From positions 1-64,000 of the forward strand of contig CAJOEJ010000005.1 of assembly GCA_905233375.1 (NCBI GenBank): DNA of 64,000 bases, written 5' to 3'. Positions 27,649-37,208 of the stretch are shown in pieces (position 1 is the stretch's first letter; each line of letters starts with the position of its first letter). Source of the DNA: Paludibacteraceae bacterium. GTDB taxonomy: Bacteria; Bacteroidota; Bacteroidia; Bacteroidales; Paludibacteraceae. Below the pieces are notes generated by a model. It was not told where the DNA came from, ran no database searches, and was given only the letters and a program-made list of their open reading frames with translations. The translations under genes were made by a program, and so were the position numbers.

Positions 27649-29557
27649 TGTTCAGCGTCGGATAGGAGATACGGTGGTGGTGGATGGCGACGAGACGGGA
27701 GATGAAGACACGGCGGATGTCCTCCACATCTTTGAACGAGAGCGGTGTTTCAGCAAACTGCCCGTCCGCTATCTGGCTGTCTATCATCTGGTTAACAGCA
27801 TTGGAGATGGACTCTTCGGTATATTCGGACAGACTGCGCGAGCGTGCTTCGATGGCGTCCGCCATCATGAGTATCGCCCCTTCTTTGGTCGAGGGTTTGG
27901 CACCGGGATAACGGAAGAGTGACTGGTCCACCTGCTCGCCGGGATGCGCGTTGCAGTAGGTGTTGTAGAAATAGCGCACGAGCGAATTGCCGTGATGGGT
28001 GGTAATGAAGTTAATGACCACTTCGGGCAGGTGGTTGCGCCGTGCTATCTTCTCTCCTTCGGCGACGTGTGCAATGATGATTTTCGCCGCTTCCCTCGGA
28101 TCCATCTTCAGCAGCGGGTTTTCTCCACCGCTCTGGTTCTCCACAAAATAGAGCGGGTTGGCTATTTTGCCTATATCGTGATAGAGAGCACCTGTCCGAA
28201 CGAGGAGTGCATTCGCCCCGATCGTCTTGGCTGCTTCGGAGGCGAGGTTGGATACCTGCATGGAGTGCTGGAATGTTCCGGGCGCCCGTTCGGCGAGCGT
28301 GTGGAGCAGTTCGGAGTTGATATCCGCCAGTTCGACGAGGGTGATAGACGAGATGAAACGGAAGATTTTCTCGAACGCGTAGATCAGTCCGTAACAACCG
28401 ATCGTGAGCAGTCCGCAGATGAAGAAATCGAGGTACATCCACGGGTTGATGGCGGTCCAGACCCCTGTCTGCGCAAAGGAAATAGCGGTATATGCGACCG
28501 TCTGTGCGAGGAAGATCCATCCGGCAGTCTGTACGAGCTGGGCGCGGCGTGTCATGTCGGAGAGCGAGGAGACAGCCACCATTCCGACCACTATCTGGAT
28601 AAAGAAGAACTCGACCGGTGCGGGCACGACGATAGAGGCAATGAGTACGGTGGTGAAATGCAGGTAGAGGGCGGTGCGGGAGTCAAAGAACACGCGGGTC
28701 AGGATAGGTACCCACGCAAAAGGAATGAGATAGACGGAGAGGTTGAACCGCAACGCCAGACACGACAAGGCAATGAGAATGAAAATCTGGATACAGAAGA
28801 AGATGACGGTGGATGTGGCGCGGATGTACTGGATACGGAAGACGTAGAGGAAGACGACGAACAGACACAGGAAAAGCGCTACGAGAATGGACTCGCCCAG
28901 GATGGAGAGGGTGCGCTGTTTGTTTCCGAGAGCCTCGTCATCGTACGCCGTCCGTAGCGACTGGAGTACCTGATAGGTGCGGTCGGAGACGATTTCCCCT
29001 TTCTCGATTATTTTCTCGCCTTTCTGTACCATTCCTTGTGTGGGTGAGAGGGTGGCGAGCAGTTTCTCCTGCATCGACTCGGTGAGCGCCGTGTCGCGGA
29101 CGAGGTTCTGTTCGCAGGCGTATCCGTAGTGCTCGTACGCTGTCTTGGGGGTGTATATCTCGGAGAGAGGATAGGTTTTGTAGGTGGATCCTTTCTGCTG
29201 GATCGCCAGCCGGTTGAAGCCTTCCGACTCCATCCATTCCATCTCCTGAAGCGACACGACGGATATCTGGCGCTGCGTTCCGCGGATGTATTTGTAGCAG
29301 GGCGAGAAAGTGGACAGCAGTTGTTGCTGCTCTTTGTGCAGCTGCTCCTCGGTTTTGTAGATAGGGAAGTCAAAATCCGCCGTCAGGGTGGAGTATCCCC
29401 ACGGTTTGCCTATCTCGTAGTGGTATCGGAAGGCGTTGTTATAGCGCGGGAACATGAGTACAATGACTGCTGCCAGTACGACAAAGGTCCCCAAACGAAG
29501 AATCGTCCGGATCTTTTTCGAATGGGTGAGGGGTAATAGGTAATTGGAGACTTTCAT
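27644..29557 (-). CDS. 7TM-HD domain phosphodiesterase (PgpH/YqfF-like)
   Basis: LYHDIGKIANPLYFVENQ, ITTHHGNSLVRYFY, multiple TM helices. Confidence 0.88.
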   Translation of the reverse strand: MKVSNYLLPLTHSKKIRTILRLGTFVVLAAVIVLMFPRYNNAFRYHYEIGKPWGYSTLTADFDFPIYKTEEQLHKEQQQLLSTFSPCYKYIRGTQRQISVVSLQEMEWMESEGFNRLAIQQKGSTYKTYPLSEIYTPKTAYEHYGYACEQNLVRDTALTESMQEKLLATLSPTQGMVQKGEKIIEKGEIVSDRTYQVLQSLRTAYDDEALGNKQRTLSILGESILVALFLCLFVVFLYVFRIQYIRATSTVIFFCIQIFILIALSCLALRFNLSVYLIPFAWVPILTRVFFDSRTALYLHFTTVLIASIVVPAPVEFFFIQIVVGMVAVSSLSDMTRRAQLVQTAGWIFLAQTVAYTAISFAQTGVWTAINPWMYLDFFICGLLTIGCYGLIYAFEKIFRFISSITLVELADINSELLHTLAERAPGTFQHSMQVSNLASEAAKTIGANALLVRTGALYHDIGKIANPLYFVENQSGGENPLLKMDPREAAKIIIAHVAEGEKIARRNHLPEVVINFITTHHGNSLVRYFYNTYCNAHPGEQVDQSLFRYPGAKPSTKEGAILMMADAIEARSRSLSEYTEESISNAVNQMIDSQIADGQFAETPLSFKDVEDIRRVFISRLVAIHHHRISYPTLNK

Positions 29558-30730
29558 TTATCGTTTCTTTTTAAAAAAATCCTGCATAAGTGCGCGGCAT
29601 TCGTCTTCGAGTACGCCGGCAGTGACGGTTGCTTTGGGATGCAACGCCCGCGGTGAGTAGGTGGCAAACCCGCGTTTGGGGTCGGGTGCGCCATAGACGA
29701 TCCGTTTTATCTGCGCCCATCCGATTGCTCCAGCGCACATGACGCAGGGTTCGACGGTGACATAGAGGGTGGCGTCCGGCAGATATTTGCCTCCGAGGGT
29801 CTGTGATGCGGCTGTAACCGCTTGAATCTCTGCGTGCGCCGTGACGTCGGTGAGTGTCTCGGTGAGGTTGTGCCCCCGTCCGATGACCCGGTTCTGCGCG
29901 ACGATGACGCATCCAACGGGTATCTCATCGGCGGCGAGTGCTTTCTCCGCTTCCAATAACGCCATCTTCATGAATTTCTCGTCTTCTTCAGTTCCCCGAC
30001 GGCTCTCCGTCTCGGTTTTGTGGCAGAAAAGTGCCAGTTGCTCGGGATGGTCTTCGAAGTGGTTTCCTATGACAACGATATCCGCGCCGGCATCAAAGGC
30101 GGCGTTCATGGCTTCGGGGGTTCGTATACCTCCGCCCACGATGAGCGTGACGGTGGTATGAGCTCTGACCGCCTTGATTATTTCCGATGAAACCGGCGTT
30201 TTTGCCCCGCTTCCGGCTTCCAGATAGATGTATTGTTTGCCCATCATCTCGGCGGCTATCGCGGTGTCCACGATCCGGTCTGTCTGATCCTGCGGAATAG
30301 GCGTTGTCTGCGTGACGCGCATGGTGGATGTCTCCACTCCGCCATCGATGAGGATATAGGCGGTAGGAAGCACTTCGACGGACGAGTTGCGGATGGCTCC
30401 TGCCGCCCGGATCTGCTGATCTACAAGGTATTCCGGGTTTCGTCCGGAGAGAAGCGAGAGAAAGAGAATCGCGTCCGCTTCGGGGGTGAACTGGGCGGCG
30501 TTGCCGGGGAATAAAATGATGGGTAATTGGTGATTGGTGATTGGTGATTGGTGATCGGTGAGTGGTAATTTTTTCCTGAGAGCGCGGACAAAATCCGTTG
30601 TGTCCCCGCCGGTGGAACCGCCGACAAAGATATAGTCGGGGTGGCACTCTGCGGTGAAACGGAGTGCGTCCAGATTCGCCTTTTCGGGATCCAGCAGCAA
30701 GGCAAGACTATGTTTCTTTTTCATTTCCAT
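29558..30730 (-). CDS. GGGP synthase (PcrB-like) fused to tRNA adenosine deaminase TadA
   Basis: N-half: LLDPEKANL, FVGGSTGG, ILFPGNAAQFTPEADAILFLSLLSGRNPEYLV, GGGIRTPE. C-half: HAEIQAVTAA, PCVMCAGAI, YGAPDPKRG. Single uninterrupted frame. Confidence 0.88.
   Translation of the reverse strand: MEMKKKHSLALLLDPEKANLDALRFTAECHPDYIFVGGSTGGDTTDFVRALRKKLPLTDHQSPITNHQLPIILFPGNAAQFTPEADAILFLSLLSGRNPEYLVDQQIRAAGAIRNSSVEVLPTAYILIDGGVETSTMRVTQTTPIPQDQTDRIVDTAIAAEMMGKQYIYLEAGSGAKTPVSSEIIKAVRAHTTVTLIVGGGIRTPEAMNAAFDAGADIVVIGNHFEDHPEQLALFCHKTETESRRGTEEDEKFMKMALLEAEKALAADEIPVGCVIVAQNRVIGRGHNLTETLTDVTAHAEIQAVTAASQTLGGKYLPDATLYVTVEPCVMCAGAIGWAQIKRIVYGAPDPKRGFATYSPRALHPKATVTAGVLEDECRALMQDFFKKKR
30521..30570. 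repeat. Period-7 microarray (TGATTGG)6 inside GGGPS coding region
   Basis: taattgg tgattgg tgattgg tgattgg tgatcgg tgagtgg; gene strand reads LTDHQSPITNHQLPI. Confidence 0.9.
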
Positions 30731-31332
30731 TCAAAGGTCTCGACCATTTTGATGACATCCGTTCGGAGGTAGTTATAAACCGGTGCGAGCGAGTCGGCGT
30801 TCGGGGGACAGTTGCAGTAAACCGACGCCCGGAAAAAATGCCGGGTGGAGTCGGTGACAAAGAACTGGCAGGACGAAGCGGTGTTTCCCTCCAGATCAAA
30901 CAACACGCCGTATACCTGCGCTTCGGGATGGCTGTATTCGCGTTCGGGGATCGCATTCGCGAAGGAGGCGTTGCGATAAACAAATTCCAAGGCATCGTTG
31001 GTCAGTTCGCGCAGGTTGTTGCGGACGGGTTTGTAGGAACAATGGATAGTGGCGTCCAGCGCGGGATAGTAGATATTGATCCACCAGGGCTCGTCTGTCC
31101 GCACACGGACATGTGCGTTTTTTGACAATGCGAAGGAGTAGGGGTAACGGCTCAGCGAGGGTTGCATTTCGCCGGCGGAAGGGTATTGGTCAAAAGGCAT
31201 ATACGCTGTGTCGGGTACGGCGATGCGGTAGTATCCGTAGGGCTTGGGGGTGCTGACAGAAGTGCATGCTACGCACATGAGCAATGCCAGACAGATCATG
31301 AGGACAATACTATTTTTTATTTTACAGCGCAT
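30721..31332 (-). CDS. gldD: Gliding motility lipoprotein GldD
   Basis: Lipobox-like MCVACTS; PKPYGYYRIAVPDTAYMPF; WWINIYYPALDATIHCSYKP. Confidence 0.85.
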   Translation of the reverse strand: MRCKIKNSIVLMICLALLMCVACTSVSTPKPYGYYRIAVPDTAYMPFDQYPSAGEMQPSLSRYPYSFALSKNAHVRVRTDEPWWINIYYPALDATIHCSYKPVRNNLRELTNDALEFVYRNASFANAIPEREYSHPEAQVYGVLFDLEGNTASSCQFFVTDSTRHFFRASVYCNCPPNADSLAPVYNYLRTDVIKMVETFEWK

Positions 31333-31367
31333 TTTACTCCAAATTACGGTGCAAAGATAATACTTTT

Positions 31368-31401
31368 AATTGAAAATTGAAAATTGAAAATTGAAAATTT
31401 G
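31368..31401. repeat. Period-7 microarray (ATTGAAA)n
   Basis: ttaattgaaaattgaaaattgaaaattgaaaatttgc between gldD and the GMP-pyrophosphorylase gene. Confidence 0.85.
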
Positions 31402-31450
31402 CATTTTTGTACTCAATTTGCATTTTTTGTCAATAAAAATGTGCGCGCGC

Positions 31451-31482
31451 TTGCATATGTAAAAAAAAAGTTGTATCTTTGC
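31451..31482 (+). promoter_or_regulatory. Promoter of mannose-1-phosphate guanylyltransferase gene
   Basis: CTTG-catatgtaaaaaaaaagttg-TATCTTTG. Confidence 0.78.
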
Positions 31483-31506
31483 GCCCGATTAGGCAAAAAG
31501 TATATT

Positions 31507-32592
31507 ATGAACGATATTCAAAATAATTTCTGTGTCATTATGGCTGGCGGCATCGGAAGCCGTTTCTGGCCGTACAGCCGTGAGCAGAAACCGAAGCAGT
31601 TCCTGGATTTTTTCGGAACCGGTCGCAGTCTGTTGCAGATGACGGTGGACCGTTTCCGTCCGTTGATCCCGATAGAGAATGTGTTTGTGGTGACGAACAA
31701 GGCGTACAAGGATATCATCCTGGAGCAAGTGCCGGATATGTCGGAGAGCCAGATTTTGTGCGAACCTGCTCGCCGGAATACGGCGCCGTGTATCGCGTAT
31801 GCAACGAATCGCATCCGCTCTAAGGTACAAAGTGACAAAGGACAAAGGACAAAGGACATCCGCATTGTGGTGGCGGCAAGTGACCATCTGATTTTGGAGG
31901 AGGAGAAATTCCGCCGGACCGTTCAGCATGCATTTGATTTCGTCGGGGAGAACAAAGCCATTTGTACCTTAGGTATGCAGCCGACCCGTCCCGAGACCGG
32001 ATACGGATATATTGAAGTACAAAGGGACAATGTACCAAGTACAAAGGATATTTTCCCCGTCAAGCAGTTCCGGGAGAAGCCGGATTTAGAGACGGCGAAG
32101 GGATACCTGGCGAGCGGCGACTACCTGTGGAACAGCGGTATTTTTGTCTGGAGTCTGGAGACGATCAGCGAGGCGCTGGACAAATACCTGCCGGAGGTGG
32201 CGGATATCTTTGCGAAAGGCGCAGGGGTCATCGGAACCCCGGACGAATCCGCATTCATCGACGAGTATTTCCCGAAATGCCCGAATATATCCATTGACTA
32301 TGCGGTGATGGAGAAAGCGGACAATGTGTATGTGTTGCCGTCTTCGTTCGGCTGGAGCGATTTAGGTACCTGGGGCAGTTTGTACGAGTTGAGCGAGAAA
32401 GACGGGAACGGGAATGTGAGTCTGCACAGCGAGGCGCATTTCTATGAGGCGGAGCGCAATATAGTGGTGCTGGAGCCCGGCAAAGTGGCGATCGTGCAAG
32501 GAGTGGAGGATATGATTATTGCGGAGCAGGACGGCGCATTGCTCATTTGCAAGAAAGCGGAGGAGCAGCGTATCAAAGAATGGGTGAAATAA
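31507..32592 (+). CDS. Mannose-1-phosphate guanylyltransferase
   Basis: VIMAGGIGSRFWPYSREQKPKQFLDF, FREKPDLETAKGYLASGDYLWNSGIFVW. Confidence 0.92.
   Translation: MNDIQNNFCVIMAGGIGSRFWPYSREQKPKQFLDFFGTGRSLLQMTVDRFRPLIPIENVFVVTNKAYKDIILEQVPDMSESQILCEPARRNTAPCIAYATNRIRSKVQSDKGQRTKDIRIVVAASDHLILEEEKFRRTVQHAFDFVGENKAICTLGMQPTRPETGYGYIEVQRDNVPSTKDIFPVKQFREKPDLETAKGYLASGDYLWNSGIFVWSLETISEALDKYLPEVADIFAKGAGVIGTPDESAFIDEYFPKCPNISIDYAVMEKADNVYVLPSSFGWSDLGTWGSLYELSEKDGNGNVSLHSEAHFYEAERNIVVLEPGKVAIVQGVEDMIIAEQDGALLICKKAEEQRIKEWVK
31823..31858 (+). repeat. Family A heptad element inside GMP pyrophosphorylase, copy 1
   Basis: aggtacaaagtgacaaaggacaaaggacaaagga; VQSDKGQRTK. Confidence 0.88.
32016..32048 (+). 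repeat. Family A heptad element inside GMP pyrophosphorylase, copy 2
   Basis: agtacaaagggacaatgtaccaagtacaaagg; VQRDNVPSTK. Confidence 0.88.
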
Positions 32593-32641
32593 AAAACGAG
32601 CGATTCAAACAAAAACAATTTACTTAATATTAAATCACATC

Positions 32642-34618
32642 ATGAGTTATCTGAATTTTGACAAGACAGTGCTTGTTAATCTGGAGCGGTCGCTTCAGAA
32701 GGAGATGATTCGGACGAACCGTGCGGGTGTGTACAATTCGACCACGCTGGTGGATTGCAACACACGCAAGTACCATGGTCAGCTGGTGATGCCGATTCCC
32801 GAGCTGGGCGAGGACAATTATGTGCTGCTCAGTTCGCTGGACGAGACGGTGATCCAGCATGGCGCGGAGTTTAACTTGGGTCTGCACGAGTACGGCGAGA
32901 ACCATTTCAGTCCGAACGGACACAAGTACATCCGCGAATTTGACTGTGAGTTGATTTCGCGAACGACGTATCGTGTAGGAGCGATGGTTCTTCAGAAAGA
33001 GCGTCTGTTAGTTAGTTTCGAACCGCGTGTGCTGATCCGTTACACGCTGTTGGAGAGCGGCAGTCCGACGATCTTGCGTTTCCGTCCGTTTCTGGCGTTC
33101 CGTAGTGTGAACGAGCTGACGCACGAGAACCCGCTGGCTAATCCGAACATGGACGACTGCGAGAACGGCCGTTGCAACCGGATGTACCCGGGTTTCCCGA
33201 ATCTGTACATGCAGTTCAGCAAAGCGGTGGAGTATCACCATGACCCGCAGTGGTACAAGGATATCGTCTATCGCAAGGAGCGGGAGCGCGGTTATGCGTT
33301 CAAAGAGGACCTGCTGGTTCCGGGTTATTTCGAGTTGCCGATGAAGAAAGGCGAGAGTGTCATCTTCGCTGCGGGTGTGACCGAGTGCAAGACGGCGCAG
33401 TTGAAAGCCGTGTGGAAGAAAGAGCTGGAGCGCCGCAACCGTCGCGAGGATATGTTCTCCACGCTGAAGAACAGCGCAAGCCAGTTCTACAAGCGTGAGG
33501 GCGACAAGTGCTATCTGTTGGCGGGCTTCCCGTGGTTCAAGGCGGACGCCCGTGCCACGTTCTTCAGTGTAGCCAGCTGTACGCTGGATATCGACCGCCC
33601 GGAGTACTGGGACGCTATCATCAACAAGACGGCGATCGACGAGATCCTGAAATTCATGAGCAACCGTGGTCACGAGGTGAAGATGACCGGAATGGACGAA
33701 CCCGACGTGCTGTTGTGGTTCATCCGTGCCTGCCAGAAATACGCCCATAAATACACGGTTCGCGAGGCGGCGGAGTTGTACGGCGAGTTGTGTCTGGAGA
33801 TCGTCAAGTGGTACCGCAAGCAGAACCATCCGCGTGCCAAACTGCATCAGAACGGTTTGCTGTGGGTGGACGGTACGCAACGTCCGGCAACGTGGATGAA
33901 CGCGACCGAGAACGGCTGGCCGATCGTACCGCGTACGGGCTATGTGGTAGAGATCAACGCGTTGTGGTATAACGCAATGCGTTTCACGGCGGAGATGCTG
34001 CGCGAGATGGGCAAAGAAACGAGTGCCGACCTCATGGAGTATCAGGCGGAGATCACGAAGGACGCGTTTGTCAAGACGTTCTGGAACGGACTCTATCTGA
34101 ATGACTATGTGATAGACAACTACGAGAACCGCGAGGTGCGTCCGAATATGATCTGGGCGGTAGGTCTGCCATACAGTCCGCTGGACCGCAAACAGCAGAA
34201 AGCGGTGGTGGATATATGCACGAAGGAGCTGCTGACACCGAAGGGTCTGCGCAGTCTGAGTCCGAAGAGCGGATTATATCATCCGTACTACGGGAGCGAT
34301 GCGGCGGAGCGCGAGCGTGCGCTGTTCAACGGCATCGTATGGCCATCGACCATTACGGCGTACTCACGTGCCTATATGAACGTGTACAAATACAGCGGTG
34401 CGAGCTTCATGGAGCGTCTGCTGGTCGGTTTCGAAGCCGAGATGGACGAACTGACGATCGGTACGCTCAGCGAGTTCTACGAGCCGAACCCGCCTTACAA
34501 GGGACGCGGCGGTATGAGCAGCGCACCGTGCGTAGCGGCAGTCATCAGTGTGATGGATACCCTTAAGAAATATCAATTAGCCGAGAAAGAGGCTCAAGAA
34601 AAGGAGGCACAACAATGA
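32642..34618 (+). CDS. Glycogen debranching enzyme (amylo-alpha-1,6-glucosidase family)
   Basis: GVYNSTTLVDCNTRKYHGQLV, GFPWFKADARATF, LWVDGTQRPATWMNA. Confidence 0.88.
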   Translation: MSYLNFDKTVLVNLERSLQKEMIRTNRAGVYNSTTLVDCNTRKYHGQLVMPIPELGEDNYVLLSSLDETVIQHGAEFNLGLHEYGENHFSPNGHKYIREFDCELISRTTYRVGAMVLQKERLLVSFEPRVLIRYTLLESGSPTILRFRPFLAFRSVNELTHENPLANPNMDDCENGRCNRMYPGFPNLYMQFSKAVEYHHDPQWYKDIVYRKERERGYAFKEDLLVPGYFELPMKKGESVIFAAGVTECKTAQLKAVWKKELERRNRREDMFSTLKNSASQFYKREGDKCYLLAGFPWFKADARATFFSVASCTLDIDRPEYWDAIINKTAIDEILKFMSNRGHEVKMTGMDEPDVLLWFIRACQKYAHKYTVREAAELYGELCLEIVKWYRKQNHPRAKLHQNGLLWVDGTQRPATWMNATENGWPIVPRTGYVVEINALWYNAMRFTAEMLREMGKETSADLMEYQAEITKDAFVKTFWNGLYLNDYVIDNYENREVRPNMIWAVGLPYSPLDRKQQKAVVDICTKELLTPKGLRSLSPKSGLYHPYYGSDAAERERALFNGIVWPSTITAYSRAYMNVYKYSGASFMERLLVGFEAEMDELTIGTLSEFYEPNPPYKGRGGMSSAPCVAAVISVMDTLKKYQLAEKEAQEKEAQQ

Positions 34619-35877
34619 AAGCGTTAATGTTCGGCTGGGAGTTTCCCCCTCATATCTTAGGTGGTCTGGGAACAGCGAGTTACGGTTTGACCCGCGGTAT
34701 GAGTGAGCAGAAAGATCTGGAGATCACGTTCGTTATCCCGAAACCGTGGGGCGACGAGGACCAGTCTTTCCTGCGTATCATCGGTGCAAACAGTATTCCT
34801 ATCGTTTGGAAGGATGTGGACTACGACTATGTGCGTCAGCGCATGGAGGGAAAGATGAGTCCGGAGGAGTTCTACCATTTCCGCGACGGTATCCGTTATG
34901 ACTACCGCCGTATCGGTACGGATGACCTCGGATGTGTCGGTTTCTCGGGTCGTTATCCGGACAACCTGATCGAAGAGATAGGCAACTATGAGGCGGTAGC
35001 AAGTGTGCTGGCGCACAGTCTGGACTTCGATATCATCCATAGTCACGACTGGCTGACCTATCCGGCGGGTGTATTCGCCAAACAGATCAGCGGCAAGCCG
35101 CTTGTTATCCACGTGCATGCCACGGACTTCGACCGCAGTCGCGGCAACGTGAACCCGACTGTGTTCGCCATTGAGAAACGCGGAATGGAGGAAGCGGATC
35201 ATATCATGTGCGTTAGTAACCTGACGCGTAACACGGTGATCGAGAAATACGGTATCGACCCGCGCAAAGTGAGCACGGTGCACAATGCGGTGGAGCCTCT
35301 GGCTCATCCGGAAGAGTTCACCAAGCCGGAGCGCAAGGACAAACTGGTTACGTTCCTCGGCCGTATCACGATGCAGAAGGGACCGGAGTACTTCGTGGAA
35401 GCGGCAGCACGTGTGCTGAGCAAGACGGACGGTGTCCGTTTCGTAATGGCTGGCAGCGGCGACAAGATGAACGAGATGATCGACCTGGTAGCCAAACGCG
35501 GTATCGCCGACAAGTTCCACTTCCCTGGCTTCATGCGCGGCAAGCAGGTGCAGGAGATGCTGGCGATGAGCGACGTGTATATCATGCCGTCCGTGAGCGA
35601 GCCGTTCGGTATCAGCCCGCTGGAGGCAATGCAGGTCGGATGTCCGTCCATTATCAGCCACCAGTCCGGTTGTGCGGAGATTCTGCAACACGCCATCAAG
35701 ACCGACTATTGGGATATCGACGCCATGGCGGACGCTATCTATGCCATTGTCAAGTATCCGGCGATGTACAAGAGTCTGCATGACCTCGGTATAGCGGAAG
35801 TCAACAATATCAAGTGGGCTGACGCGGGACTGAAAGTACGGAGAATATATGACGGCGTGATCAATCACACCTTGTAA
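34615..35877 (+). CDS. GT4/GT5-like glycosyltransferase (glycogen synthase-type)
   Basis: FGWEFPPHILGGLGTASYGL, HSHDWLTYPAGV, MPSVSEPFGISPLEAMQVG. Confidence 0.9.
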   Translation: MKALMFGWEFPPHILGGLGTASYGLTRGMSEQKDLEITFVIPKPWGDEDQSFLRIIGANSIPIVWKDVDYDYVRQRMEGKMSPEEFYHFRDGIRYDYRRIGTDDLGCVGFSGRYPDNLIEEIGNYEAVASVLAHSLDFDIIHSHDWLTYPAGVFAKQISGKPLVIHVHATDFDRSRGNVNPTVFAIEKRGMEEADHIMCVSNLTRNTVIEKYGIDPRKVSTVHNAVEPLAHPEEFTKPERKDKLVTFLGRITMQKGPEYFVEAAARVLSKTDGVRFVMAGSGDKMNEMIDLVAKRGIADKFHFPGFMRGKQVQEMLAMSDVYIMPSVSEPFGISPLEAMQVGCPSIISHQSGCAEILQHAIKTDYWDIDAMADAIYAIVKYPAMYKSLHDLGIAEVNNIKWADAGLKVRRIYDGVINHTL

Positions 35878-35912
35878 GGTTGATAGTTTAAAGTTGATAG
35901 TTTAAAGTTTAA
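35878..35912. repeat. Period-7 microarray (GTTGATA GTTTAAA)n
   Basis: gttgata gtttaaa gttgata gtttaaa gtttaaa. Confidence 0.85.
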
Positions 35913-35930
35913 AGAAAATTTTTTAGTATT

Positions 35931-37199
35931 ATGAAAAATATATGTTTATGCTTCCAGATGCACAGCCCGTATCGTCTGAAGCGTTATCGTTTCTTTGAGA
36001 TCGGTCATGATCATTATTACTACGATGACATGGCTACGGAGGAACATGTTAACTGGCTTGTTCAAACCTCTTATCTGCCGTTGTGCCAGACGCTGCGCGA
36101 CATGATCAGCCTGAGTAAGGGTAAGTTCCACTGCGCTATCAGCATCAGCGGTACGATGATCGAGATGTTCGAGCAGTTCAACCCGGAGATGATTGATATC
36201 CTCAAGGAGCTGGCAGCCACCAAGGCGGTTGAGTTCCTGGCTACTCCGTACAGCTATTCGCTGGCTTCCGAGTACAACGAGAGCGAGATGAAAGAGCAGT
36301 TCAAGAAACAGGGTGCGTTGTTAGAGTCGATCTTCGGCGTCAAGGCTGCAACCGTATGGAACACGGAGTTGCTTTATACTGACGAGGCGGCTTGCCAGCT
36401 GAACAAGATGGGGTACAAAGCCATCATGACGGAGGGTGCCAAACATATTATCAGCTGGAAGAGCCCGAACCACCTCTATCAGTCGGCGGGTGCTCCGAAG
36501 ATGAAAGTGCTGCTGCGCAACACGGGTCTGAGTGACGAGCTGAGTTTCCATTTCTCGGATCCCAACTGGGCGAACTTCCCCATGGACGCGGAGAAATACG
36601 CCAACATGCTCAATTCGCTGCCCGCAGAGGATGAGATCATCAATATTTGGGTCGGCGCGGAGACGTTCGGTGTCCGTCAGAATGCCGGAACCGGTATCTT
36701 CGACTTCCTCAAAGCGTTGCCGTACTATGCGCTGGAGCGCGAGATGGGCTTCATGACGCCGGCTGAGGCTGCGAAGAAACTCGCTGCGAACGATGTGCTG
36801 GCGAGCCCGTATCCCTTGACCTGGAGCGGCGAGGCGAAGGACCTGAGTGTCTATGCCGGCAATGACCTGCAGCAAGAGGCGATCCACAAACTGTTTGCGG
36901 TAGCGGAGCGTGTTCATCTGTGCCAGGACAAGGCGCTGAAGACCAACTGGTTGCGTTTGCAGGACGTGAATTATCTGCATTACATGAACCATATTGACCA
37001 GGGTCAGACGCAGTATGAGTCCGCATATGACGCGTTCATTAACTATATGAACGTGCTGTCCGACTTCCTGCAGTCCGTGGAGGAGCAGTATCCGACAACG
37101 ATCGAGAATGAAGAGTTGAACGAGTTGCTCAAGACCATCCGCAATCAGGAGGAGGAGATCCAGCAACTCAACGAGAAACTGAAAGCGAAGAAGAAATAA
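35931..37199 (+). CDS. Glycoside hydrolase family 57 (alpha-amylase)
   Basis: CFQMHSPYRLKRYRFF, WNTELLYTDEAA; downstream of debranching enzyme and glycosyltransferase. Confidence 0.87.
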   Translation: MKNICLCFQMHSPYRLKRYRFFEIGHDHYYYDDMATEEHVNWLVQTSYLPLCQTLRDMISLSKGKFHCAISISGTMIEMFEQFNPEMIDILKELAATKAVEFLATPYSYSLASEYNESEMKEQFKKQGALLESIFGVKAATVWNTELLYTDEAACQLNKMGYKAIMTEGAKHIISWKSPNHLYQSAGAPKMKVLLRNTGLSDELSFHFSDPNWANFPMDAEKYANMLNSLPAEDEIINIWVGAETFGVRQNAGTGIFDFLKALPYYALEREMGFMTPAEAAKKLAANDVLASPYPLTWSGEAKDLSVYAGNDLQQEAIHKLFAVAERVHLCQDKALKTNWLRLQDVNYLHYMNHIDQGQTQYESAYDAFINYMNVLSDFLQSVEEQYPTTIENEELNELLKTIRNQEEEIQQLNEKLKAKKK

Positions 37200-37208
37200 A
37201 CGGTCTTT

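Noticed and set aside
34657-35868. 403-aa antisense ORF opposite the glycosyltransferase
   Set aside because: Same effect; sense product has conserved GT motifs.
32642-37199. Debranching enzyme / glycosyltransferase / GH57 cluster
   Set aside because: Standard Bacteroidota glycogen operon; no novelty beyond normal annotation.
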